Assembly (NCBI GenBank): GCA_041395945.1
Contig: JAWKZN010000001.1
Coordinates: forward strand, 2,232,001-2,296,000
DNA length: 64,000 nucleotides
Direction of reading: 5' to 3'
Source: Pseudomonadales bacterium
Lineage (GTDB): Bacteria; Pseudomonadota; Gammaproteobacteria; Pseudomonadales; Azotimanducaceae
Shown here piece by piece: positions 8,278-16,275 of this stretch (its first letter is position 1; the number at the start of each line of letters is the position of its first letter). A program made the translations under genes and the position numbers. Below the pieces are notes generated by a model, which searched no databases, was not told the origin of the DNA, and saw nothing but the letters and a program-made list of their open reading frames with translations.

Positions 8278-10206
8278 ATGACCCCAGAGCAGAAGGCAGG
8301 CCCCGCCCCTTTCGGAACCCTACTCGGTATCGCCCCTGGCGGTGTCGAGGTGTATTCGTCTGACTACGACACCGCCGACGATCGCCTGCTGCCCTCCCGC
8401 AGCGCTTACCGCAACTACCTCGACGGCATCTACATGGGCTACAAGTGGCAGTGTGTGGAATTCGCCCGCCGCTGGATGTATCTGAACAACGGCTGGATCT
8501 TCGACGACGTGGCCATGGCCTACGAGATCTTCCGCCTGCGCAGCATCCGCGATGTCCGCAACGATCGAGTGCTGCCGCTGCACGCCTTCCCCAATGGTTC
8601 GCGCCGCCATCCCGTACCCGGCAGCATGATGATCTGGAGCGAAGGCGGCGAATTCGAACGCACCGGCCACGTGGCCATCGTCACCGAGGTGTATGCGGAT
8701 CGCATCCGGCTCGCGGAACAGAATGTCGGACACCGGATGTGGCCTGAGGGTCAGAATTACTCCCGGGAGATCGATGCGCGCATCACTGAAGACGGCGGCT
8801 ACTGGGTGCGCTGTTCCTTCGGTGATGCCTCCATTCTCGGCTGGGTGATCCAGACCGACGACGCCAGCGAGTCCGAACCCCTGGAGAGGCCGGATCCTCG
8901 CCTGTTCCAGATTCACGCGCGTCGCGTGCCGGATACCGGTCAGACCCGGGAATCCTGGCTGAATATCGCCAACCCGGACGAAGCGGCCTACGTGGCAATG
9001 ATGGGTGGACACCGCCTCGCCGCCCGTGACGAAAACCAGCATCTCTACTATGTGATCTCCGAATCGACCCTGGCCGAGCTGCGCCGGGCGACCAATGAAC
9101 TGCATGCGATGTTCCTGCACGCCACCGAGTTCGCCCTGCACGATGACTCAGCCCTGGAGAAGTTCAACATTCCCCGGGTACTGTGGCCGAAGATCCGCCA
9201 GTCCTGGGCCAACCGGCGCAATCAGACCATCACCGGCCGCTTCGACTTCGCACTCACCGACAAAGGCATGAAGGTCTACGAATACAACTGCGATTCCGCC
9301 TCCTGTCACATGGATACCGGCAAGGTGCAGGGGAAGTGGGCCGAGCACTTCGGCTGCGATGTCGGCCGGGATCCCGGGGCCCGGCTGCTGGCCGATCTGG
9401 CGGAGGCCTGGAAGGACAGCGAAGTGGACGATGTGCTCCACATCATGATCGACGACGACATGGAAGAGACCTTCCATGCTCTGTTCATGCAGGAAGCCAT
9501 GACCGCGGCCGGCATCACCAGCAAACTGCAGCTCGGTGTGAGCGGGTTGCGCTGGACCGAAGCGGGCAACATCGTCGACGCGGACGGCGTCGCCATCAGG
9601 TGGGTGTGGAAGACCTGGGCCTGGGAGACCGCGCTGGATCAGATCCGCGAGGAATGCGAGGACGACGAAGAGCGGCTCAATTCCTACGAGCCCGGCAAAA
9701 AGCGCAGCCAGGCGCCACGACTGGTGGACGTACTGCTGCGACCCGAAGTGATGGTGTTCGAGCCCCTCTGGACACTCATTCCCAGCAACAAGGCCATACT
9801 GCCCATCCTCTCGCAACTGTTCGACGATCAGCCCTACCTGCTCAAATCGAGCTATGAACTGACCGATGAGATCCGTGCAAACGGCTATGTGCGCAAGCCC
9901 ATCGTCGGCCGCTGCGGCGCCAACATCGCTCTGTTCGATGCCAACGACAGCCTCATGCTGGAAACGGATGGCAATTTCGACAGCCGCAACCTCATGTATC
10001 AGGAACTGTTCCCGCTGCCGCACATCGAAGACAACTGGGTGCAGCTGTGCACCTTCACGGCCGGCGGCACCTATGCAGGAACCTGTGTGCGGGTGGATCC
10101 CTCCATCGTCATCGTCTCCAAGAGCGACATCGTGGCGCTCAGAGTGGTGGACGATAAGACGTTTCTCGAGGATTTTGCGGTGGACGGCGACGGTTATCAG
10201 ATCTGA
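8278..10206 (+). CDS. gss: Bifunctional glutathionylspermidine synthetase/amidase
   Basis: 642 residues (E. coli enzyme 619). The N-terminal CHAP amidase domain (about 1-200) has the nucleophile Cys59 in KWQCVEFARRW and His131 in TGHVAIV, the same numbers as in E. coli. A linker leads to the C-terminal ATP-grasp-like synthetase (about 220-642), with FDFALTDKGMKVYEYNCDSA and a glycine-rich end. The enzyme conjugates glutathione to spermidine with ATP and can hydrolyse the product; glutathionylspermidine protects protein thiols during oxidative stress. It fits the polyamine genes 4-8 kb upstream. It stands alone behind a 123-bp leader with a dyad. Confidence 0.95.
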   Translation: MTPEQKAGPAPFGTLLGIAPGGVEVYSSDYDTADDRLLPSRSAYRNYLDGIYMGYKWQCVEFARRWMYLNNGWIFDDVAMAYEIFRLRSIRDVRNDRVLPLHAFPNGSRRHPVPGSMMIWSEGGEFERTGHVAIVTEVYADRIRLAEQNVGHRMWPEGQNYSREIDARITEDGGYWVRCSFGDASILGWVIQTDDASESEPLERPDPRLFQIHARRVPDTGQTRESWLNIANPDEAAYVAMMGGHRLAARDENQHLYYVISESTLAELRRATNELHAMFLHATEFALHDDSALEKFNIPRVLWPKIRQSWANRRNQTITGRFDFALTDKGMKVYEYNCDSASCHMDTGKVQGKWAEHFGCDVGRDPGARLLADLAEAWKDSEVDDVLHIMIDDDMEETFHALFMQEAMTAAGITSKLQLGVSGLRWTEAGNIVDADGVAIRWVWKTWAWETALDQIREECEDDEERLNSYEPGKKRSQAPRLVDVLLRPEVMVFEPLWTLIPSNKAILPILSQLFDDQPYLLKSSYELTDEIRANGYVRKPIVGRCGANIALFDANDSLMLETDGNFDSRNLMYQELFPLPHIEDNWVQLCTFTAGGTYAGTCVRVDPSIVIVSKSDIVALRVVDDKTFLEDFAVDGDGYQI

Positions 10207-10258
10207 GGTCGATGCCGCAACCGACCCCCTTCTCCTGTTACCGGATGAACCGCGAGCG

Positions 10259-11857
10259 TCACTCCTCCAGCGCGGCCTTCTGTGCCGCTTTGTTGGGCGC
10301 GACGTATTCCACATCGGCGTCGTAACGGTCGCGCCAGTCGACGGGGGGCAGCGGCAGTGCGCGGCTGTCCTGCGTGCGCGCAGCGGCGAAAGCCGGCGGT
10401 GGCTCCACACTGCGCCGCTGCTCGAGCCAGAACACGCCGTCGAATTCGCCACTGTTGCCGCGGGTGGCGACGAGATCCGCATCGCCATCACCGTCCATGT
10501 CCCGAACCAGGAAGGCATCGTACATGCCGCGAACCCGTCGGGAGATGTCATGCCTCATCCACTCGGCGGCAGGATCGCCGGGATTCTGGAACCAGGCGAT
10601 ACGCGCTACCGAGGATGCGGCGGTGACCGAAGCATCATCCTCATCCCGGGAGGCGCCGGAATAACCGCCCTGCAATACGTTGAGCCCGGAATAACCGCCG
10701 GCGATGGCATCCAGATCCCCGTCACCATCGATGTCACCCACGCCGATACCGATCACCCAATCCGGCAGCAGGGTGCCGATGCGGTGAACGATCCAGGGCG
10801 CCTGCAGATCCTCCGGCTGTTCAAGCCAGGCGAGACCGGTGTGTTGCCACATCGGGTCGGCGCCATCGAACTCGAGGACATTCACCAGCAGGTCCAGGCG
10901 TGTGTCCCTGTTCAGATCGGCAAACTCCGCATTGAAGGCATTGGCAGCACCACGCCAGCCCGCGGCAACCGGAAAACCCGCCTTGAGCGCGAGCGGCTGG
11001 CGGTCAATCTGCACACGACCCTCCCGGTCAATACCCCGGTTCAGCAGCAGCATCATGCGGTTATCCAGCCGGCTGGCGGCGAGCACGTCCGCACGCCCGT
11101 CACCGTCGGCATCCACGACGATCGCCTGATTGGGGATACCGTCGCGCATCAGAACCTGCTCCTGCCAGGCTGCGCCGTTGAGAGGATCTCCTGTAATCCG
11201 GAACATCGATGTCGGGTTGTCGACCCGCTGGCCTTCGGGCAGACGCACCACATCCGCAAATCCCTTGTTGGCTGCGATGACTTCGACCGCGCCATCACCG
11301 GTGAGATCCGCGACCGCCACCTGCAGCCAGGAGCCCCTGCCGGTGGCGGCCTCGGGAATGAGCCACGGCCAGTCCGCGGTGCGGGCCGCTGCACCGGGAT
11401 TCTGAAAATAGGCGAGATGGGCTTCTTCGCAGGCTGCCACCAGATCCAGCCAGCCATCGCCATTGAGATCACCCACCGCGACATCTTCGATGGCGCCGAC
11501 TATCGAACCCCGGGCCACGGTGATGTGCTGCCAGCGATCAGGATCCGCAGAACCGAAGGCAATGCGCAGGTGGTGGGAATCCTCGTGTACCGAAACGATG
11601 TCCGGGTAGCCGTCCCGGTCGATGTCTGCCATCTCCAGTCCATCGCCGCCGCGGATGGCGATGCCACCGTTCACGCCTTCGTCGTCTATACGGTGTTCAA
11701 CCCAGGAGATGAATGCGCCGTCGCCCGCCTGCGCTGTGGTCGGTGTGTCGTTGACGGACCGGGCCGCCTGGATGGGGGCTGGCCCGAGAAGCGCGAGGAC
11801 CGGCAGTACACACACCGCCAATAGTTGGCGCCTGCTCTGCAGGATTGTCGATTGCAC
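10259..11857 (-). CDS. Exported FG-GAP/VCBS repeat protein
   Basis: 532 residues from a GTG at 11857 with GGAGA upstream; a signal peptide follows (hydrophobic LLAVCVLPVLALLGPAP, cleavage near IQAA). The mature protein is a run of beta-propeller repeats with the calcium-binding pattern DxDxDGxxD, for example DIDRDGYPDIV, DLNGDGWLDLV, DADGDGRADVL, DLNRDTRLDLL, DIDGDGDLDAI and DMDGDGDADLV. That gives at least six to seven blades. Such propellers are secreted or surface adhesins or enzyme scaffolds; no catalytic domain is seen. It converges on the gss gene. Confidence 0.85.
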   Translation of the reverse strand: MQSTILQSRRQLLAVCVLPVLALLGPAPIQAARSVNDTPTTAQAGDGAFISWVEHRIDDEGVNGGIAIRGGDGLEMADIDRDGYPDIVSVHEDSHHLRIAFGSADPDRWQHITVARGSIVGAIEDVAVGDLNGDGWLDLVAACEEAHLAYFQNPGAAARTADWPWLIPEAATGRGSWLQVAVADLTGDGAVEVIAANKGFADVVRLPEGQRVDNPTSMFRITGDPLNGAAWQEQVLMRDGIPNQAIVVDADGDGRADVLAASRLDNRMMLLLNRGIDREGRVQIDRQPLALKAGFPVAAGWRGAANAFNAEFADLNRDTRLDLLVNVLEFDGADPMWQHTGLAWLEQPEDLQAPWIVHRIGTLLPDWVIGIGVGDIDGDGDLDAIAGGYSGLNVLQGGYSGASRDEDDASVTAASSVARIAWFQNPGDPAAEWMRHDISRRVRGMYDAFLVRDMDGDGDADLVATRGNSGEFDGVFWLEQRRSVEPPPAFAAARTQDSRALPLPPVDWRDRYDADVEYVAPNKAAQKAALEE

Positions 11858-11984
11858 GATGGGTTCTCCATTCCGATTGCATCCGACACGGATATACGAG
11901 GCCGGAGGACGCGTCAACCGGCGCTCAGCCTTTCCACCGGATGACAGGGTATCCTGCACCGACCCATCAGGCCCCGGAGCCAGA

Positions 11985-12815
11985 ATGCTCAGCTACCGCC
12001 ACGCGTTCCATGCCGGCAGTCCGGCCGATGTGCTCAAGCACCTGATCCTCGTGCAACTGCTGGAGTATCTGACCCGGAAGGAAAAAGCCTGCTGGTACAT
12101 CGACACCCATGCAGGGGCGGGGGTCTATGCCCTCGCCAGCGGATTCGCAGCCCGTAAAGGTGAGTACCGCGGTGGTATCGGTCGCTTATGGGAACGCTCC
12201 GATCTGCCGGAAGTCATTGAGCACTACCGGCAGCTGGTCAGTGAACTGAACCCGGATGGCAAATTAATCCGCTACCCCGGGTCTCCCTGGTTCGCGCAGC
12301 GGCTCCTCAGAGTCCAGGACCAACTCTGGCTCCACGAGATGCACCCGGCGGATTGTGCGGTGCTGGAGAAAAGCCTCGGCAAGGACGGCGCCGTCATCGC
12401 TCAGACCGACGGTCTGCAGAGTCTGCGCGGCCATCTGCCGCCGCAGCCGCGTCGGGCACTGGTGCTCATCGACCCCTCCTACGAAGTGAAAGCCGACTAC
12501 CTAACAGTGATCACGACACTCGAAGACGCACTGCAACGTTTTCCGACCGGTACCTATGCGATCTGGTATCCCCTGCTCGAGACCGCCGCGGCGGGCCGAC
12601 TGCCGCAGCGGTTGCGTCGGCTCAACATGAACACCTGGCTGCACGCAGAACTGTGGACACGCCAGCCCGGCCCCGGCATGTGGGGCAGCGGCATGTTCAT
12701 CATCAATCCGCCCTACACCTTACCGCCCGTACTTGAGACGGCGCTGCCCTGCCTCGCTGCGATGCTGGGAGAAGACGGACACGGCGGATTCGAGCTGGAC
12801 TGGCACCTGGACTGA
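11985..12815 (+). CDS. rlmJ: 23S rRNA (adenine-N6)-methyltransferase RlmJ
   Basis: 276 residues (E. coli RlmJ 280). The conserved N-terminus MLSYRHAFHAGSPADVLKH and SAM-binding segment IDTHAGAGVY are present, as are the C-terminal WGSGMFIINPPY and the catalytic loop IDPSYEVK. RlmJ methylates A2030 of 23S rRNA. The catalytic loop reads DPSY instead of the DPPY of the E. coli enzyme, a conservative change at a position where the [DNS]PP[YF] motif usually has proline. The ATG follows CGGAGCCAGA. A longer in-frame extension upstream overlaps the divergent FG-GAP gene and is ignored. Confidence 0.95.
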   Translation: MLSYRHAFHAGSPADVLKHLILVQLLEYLTRKEKACWYIDTHAGAGVYALASGFAARKGEYRGGIGRLWERSDLPEVIEHYRQLVSELNPDGKLIRYPGSPWFAQRLLRVQDQLWLHEMHPADCAVLEKSLGKDGAVIAQTDGLQSLRGHLPPQPRRALVLIDPSYEVKADYLTVITTLEDALQRFPTGTYAIWYPLLETAAAGRLPQRLRRLNMNTWLHAELWTRQPGPGMWGSGMFIINPPYTLPPVLETALPCLAAMLGEDGHGGFELDWHLD

Positions 12816-12870
12816 ACACTGGTTGTGCTACGTCGATCTGCGCGGCGAAGGACGGGTGATCCAGGCCTGG

Positions 12871-15516
12871 TTAACGGCAATAGCCCCAGTCCGCTTTGCC
12901 GATGAATGACTCTGTCCGGGAGAAAGCGCCACCGCTGCAGAATTCCGCGTCCTTCGAATCCAGGGAAGTACCCGCCGGCGCACGAATGCCCAGAGTCCTG
13001 CGGGTTTCCCTGCCCGCATAGCGCTGATTCTGCACCGGGATGGTGAAGGTCGCGTAAACGGGCGCCATATAGGCCGTTCTCGCTGGCGCATCGCGCAGAT
13101 CGTCATACCAGTCGGCGCGGCGCAGGTTTTTATCAATAGGATAGGGTCCGAAGCGTGTCCGCCATTTGCGACCATCGAAGACATTCCACGACGCCTTGTT
13201 CCACTCAATCGCGGCCGGGGAGATGGCATTGGCCACGAGCGGAGACGGCAGATGTTCGGCTACCCAGTGCCAGGCCTGATTGTCACAGTGCAGCCCATTG
13301 CGGTTCTGCAGGCAGGCGTTGTCGTGGAGGATACTCCCCACCGCAACGTTCACCGTGACGAAACCCATCCGGGTGCCATCCGGTAGCGCGAAGCCGGTAT
13401 CCCACTCGGGCTCGCCCACCTCCGGCGAATCGCAGCCATCACCTAAGCCCCCGAAACAGGCCTGGCCATTGTTCAGGCCAGACTGCCCGAAGGTAACCCG
13501 AGCCTGACCCAGATCAATCAGCGGCGCCGGCGCCCAGTGACCGAATTTCTGATCCCGCTCATTTGACTGGGCAACGGTGCGCCAGACCTCGCGCCAGGAT
13601 CGCCCGCCATCGAGTTGTTCGATAGCCGTGCGCACCTCCGCGTAGCCGGGATCCCGTTCAAGCAGATACTGATACGCCTGGGTGACTACCCAGATAGAGG
13701 CGAAGGATGCAACGAGCCGCTCATAGGCAAGGTCAGATTCCAGTGCCAGGCGCTTCCAGCGTGCGGGATCAGGACCCGCATTCGGATAGCTGGCCTGACC
13801 GGCATTGAAGGCCCGCTCCACCATGGCTGCCCGGGACTCGATCAGCAGCCCCACGCTGCGTGCGGTGACGTCGTTGTAGACGCCACGGCCATAAACGCTC
13901 ATCACCCGCCACCGGTGGTCGCCGTCACCGAGATCGGGCACTACGAGAAATGCGGTCTGGACCTGCCCTGCGGGGACGTTCGGTCCTTCCACCCGATAGC
14001 CGGCCACACCGGGCACCGGATTCCAGGTCAGACGCACCCCCCGCTCACCTTCCCGCACTGCCTGCAGATTGTCGGGATTCACTGGATCGGCAAGCGTGAC
14101 CTCGCGGATTTCACTGGGAGCGAACTGCCCGTCCGGATAGTTGGCCCGCACCCAGACACTGTAGCCGAAGCCGGGGGTGAGTCCGGAAAGACTGCCGGAC
14201 ATTTCCGCCGCCCCTGCTTCTGCTGCGACGAGCGGTCCGACAGACGGCTGATTCGCACCCGCCTCAGTCGCGTGTATCTGATAGGTGTCCGCACCAGGTA
14301 CCGGCCGCCAGCGGACCTCGACGGAGTGGGGGGTAGCACTGACTGCAATCAGTGCAGGTACCGCGGCCGAAATTCGCACCTGCAGCGGCTCGACATTGTC
14401 CGCCCCACGTACCGCCGCCGCTGGTGGCACGCCGCCTGGCGGTCCCGCGGGCGCTGTTACCGCCGGCACTGCGGGTTGACCCAGGGTCTGCGCCGTCACC
14501 GTGCCGACTGGTCGCACACCGGACGGACTGGCTGAAGAAGTGGCCGGGGTATCCGCTGCAGAGGGTGTACCGGCAGGGGTCGGCGCTCCCGGAGGCACCG
14601 GCGTCCCGACAGCTGGACTGAACCGGGAGGGGGCATTCAGCCTGGCCGGTGCCGCACCGATGGTGAAACGGCCGACGAAGGCGGGTTCGGCACCGGCTGC
14701 AGGAAAGGTAAAAACCCGGACCACCGCACCCTCGGCACCACCGGCTCCGAAGGGCATTTCGATTTCCAGCTGGTCCGGTGGGGTGCGACGCCGCACGGTG
14801 GCGCTGAGCATGCCGGCGAGCATCTGGCCGGCATCATCATCCGGATACCACTCGACCCGGACGTAGCTTTCTGCAGTCACTCCAGGCACGCTCAAGGTGA
14901 CTTTCGTGCCCCAGGGCCCCGCGGCTGGCGTCAGGGAACCCACCACCACCGCGTCGACAGCAGCCCTGCCGATTGACTGCTGGTCGGGTACTGTGCCGGT
15001 CGAGCCTGCGACACCCAGACACTGATACTGCACATCATAGAGGGTCTCACCTTCCTGCTTGTACGCACGCTGCTGCAGGCGTTCACCCCGGCTGCAGCCT
15101 GCTGGACAGGGATTCACGTCCGGCTCCTGGGTATTGACCCAGCCGGTCCAGAAGGTTCCGCAGTTGACCCCTCTGGTCGGGGTTCCTGTCAGAGCGCCGC
15201 CACCGTACTTCATTTCTTTGCCGGGCTTGAAGCGCGCAGCAGGCTCCGGGCCCACCCCGGGATCGGGTGCTGCATCCGAAATCGGCCGCTGAGGGGTCCC
15301 TTCGATTGATTGAATCGATTCCCCGACGCGCCTTCGAGGCAGGACGCGCTCCACGATCAGGTCATCGATGTCGTCGTCCCCTGTCTCGGCTTTGAGCTCC
15401 GACTGATCCTGAGACAGGCCCTCGGTCGAACGCTCCGGGGCGGCTTCCTCAGCCGACGCCCGGCTGAGCAGAAGACACGCTGTCACCAGGCAGAGGATCG
15501 ATACCCATCGGGACAT
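12871..15516 (-). CDS. Large exported protein with IPT-like and fibronectin III-like domains, function unknown
   Basis: 881 residues from the ATG at 15516 (GGAG eight bases upstream). A Sec signal peptide occupies residues 1-21 (cleavage near ASA). Next come an acidic stretch, a Cys-rich segment (VNCGTFWTGW, CPAGCSRGE), an IPT/TIG-like beta domain (about 200-290), and a Pro/Ala/Thr-rich linker. Two fibronectin III-like domains follow at about 375-560 (EVRWRPVPGADTYQIHA and RLTWNPVPGVAGYRVEG). The helical and Cys-containing C-terminus (about 600-881) resembles nothing I recognise. The build suggests a periplasmic or surface scaffold. It is transcribed away from the response regulator gene with a palindrome between them. 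Confidence 0.8.
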   Translation of the reverse strand: MSRWVSILCLVTACLLLSRASAEEAAPERSTEGLSQDQSELKAETGDDDIDDLIVERVLPRRRVGESIQSIEGTPQRPISDAAPDPGVGPEPAARFKPGKEMKYGGGALTGTPTRGVNCGTFWTGWVNTQEPDVNPCPAGCSRGERLQQRAYKQEGETLYDVQYQCLGVAGSTGTVPDQQSIGRAAVDAVVVGSLTPAAGPWGTKVTLSVPGVTAESYVRVEWYPDDDAGQMLAGMLSATVRRRTPPDQLEIEMPFGAGGAEGAVVRVFTFPAAGAEPAFVGRFTIGAAPARLNAPSRFSPAVGTPVPPGAPTPAGTPSAADTPATSSASPSGVRPVGTVTAQTLGQPAVPAVTAPAGPPGGVPPAAAVRGADNVEPLQVRISAAVPALIAVSATPHSVEVRWRPVPGADTYQIHATEAGANQPSVGPLVAAEAGAAEMSGSLSGLTPGFGYSVWVRANYPDGQFAPSEIREVTLADPVNPDNLQAVREGERGVRLTWNPVPGVAGYRVEGPNVPAGQVQTAFLVVPDLGDGDHRWRVMSVYGRGVYNDVTARSVGLLIESRAAMVERAFNAGQASYPNAGPDPARWKRLALESDLAYERLVASFASIWVVTQAYQYLLERDPGYAEVRTAIEQLDGGRSWREVWRTVAQSNERDQKFGHWAPAPLIDLGQARVTFGQSGLNNGQACFGGLGDGCDSPEVGEPEWDTGFALPDGTRMGFVTVNVAVGSILHDNACLQNRNGLHCDNQAWHWVAEHLPSPLVANAISPAAIEWNKASWNVFDGRKWRTRFGPYPIDKNLRRADWYDDLRDAPARTAYMAPVYATFTIPVQNQRYAGRETRRTLGIRAPAGTSLDSKDAEFCSGGAFSRTESFIGKADWGYCR

Positions 15517-15583
15517 GTACGTGCTCCGTAACCACTTCGCAGCATTGTCTGGCAGCAAGCGGGTTTGTATATTCGTCTGCAGG

Positions 15584-15601
15584 CTTAAGACCCGTCTTAA
15601 G
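15584..15601. promoter_or_regulatory. 18-bp palindrome between exported-protein gene and response regulator
   Basis: CTTAAGA and TCTTAAG flank CCCG, a perfect 7-bp dyad in the 122-bp divergent intergenic region. It is 67 bases before the exported-protein start and 37 before the regulator start. This is where an autoregulatory operator of the adjacent NarL-type regulator would be expected. Confidence 0.45.
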
Positions 15602-15638
15602 TCTGCCGTTGCTTCACCTGAGGAGATCTGCAACACCA

Positions 15639-16262
15639 TTGAAGTACCTGATCGCCGACGACCACGCGTTGTACCGGGACGGACTCGCCCATCTCCTCAG
15701 CAGTCTCGATGCGGCAGCACAGCTCATTGAAACCTGGGATTTTCCCGAGACGCTGGTGCAGGCACAGAGCAATCCGGACATCGGCCTGCTGCTGCTCGAT
15801 CTGCGTATGCCGGGCATGCAGGGTATGCAATCCGTGCGTGAGCTGATCAGCCGGGCGCCGGGGATCCCGATCCTGGTAATCTCCGCGGTCGAAGACCCGG
15901 AGGAAATGCAGCAGGTCCTGCAGGCCGGGGTGTCGGGCTACATTCCGAAAAGCGAAACCGCAAATCTGATGCGCCATGCGATCCAGCTGGTACTGGGTGG
16001 CGGGGTCTATGTTCCACTCACCCTTCTGCACGCGCTGCAGGAGCCGGCCGTACAGCACAACCAGCTGACACCCCGCCAGATGGACGTGCTCAAACTCATG
16101 GTAGGCGGCAGCAACAACAAGGAAATCGCCCGGGACCTGAATCTCTCGGTGGCGACCGTGAAAGCGCACCTGGGTGCCATCTTCCGCACGCTCGATGTGA
16201 GCAGCCGGGCCCAGGCGATGGTCAAGGCGGGGCGTCTGGGACTGCTGCAGTCGGCGGACTGA
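15639..16262 (+). CDS. NarL/LuxR-type response regulator
   Basis: 207 residues from the TTG at 15639, which places LIADDHALYRDGL at the N-terminus as usual; a TTG at 15609 would add ten atypical residues. The receiver domain (1-120) has phospho-acceptor Asp54 in LLLLDLRMPGM and Lys in GYIPKSE. The LuxR helix-turn-helix (about 140-205) reads LTPRQMDVLKLMVGGSNNKEIA and LSVATVKAHLGAIFRTLDV. No histidine kinase is adjacent. The hybrid kinase at 22279 is the nearest candidate partner. The gene sits inside a cluster of exported proteins, so it probably controls them. Confidence 0.95.
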   Translation: MKYLIADDHALYRDGLAHLLSSLDAAAQLIETWDFPETLVQAQSNPDIGLLLLDLRMPGMQGMQSVRELISRAPGIPILVISAVEDPEEMQQVLQAGVSGYIPKSETANLMRHAIQLVLGGGVYVPLTLLHALQEPAVQHNQLTPRQMDVLKLMVGGSNNKEIARDLNLSVATVKAHLGAIFRTLDVSSRAQAMVKAGRLGLLQSAD

Positions 16263-16275
16263 CCGGCCAGGTCGG

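Noticed and set aside
9148..10551. Long minus-strand open frame opposite gss
   Set aside because: Antisense to the synthetase domain with conserved residues on the plus strand.
9866..11824. Long plus-strand open frame across gss and the FG-GAP gene
   Set aside because: Crosses two real genes in wrong frames; the calcium-binding repeats are on the minus strand.
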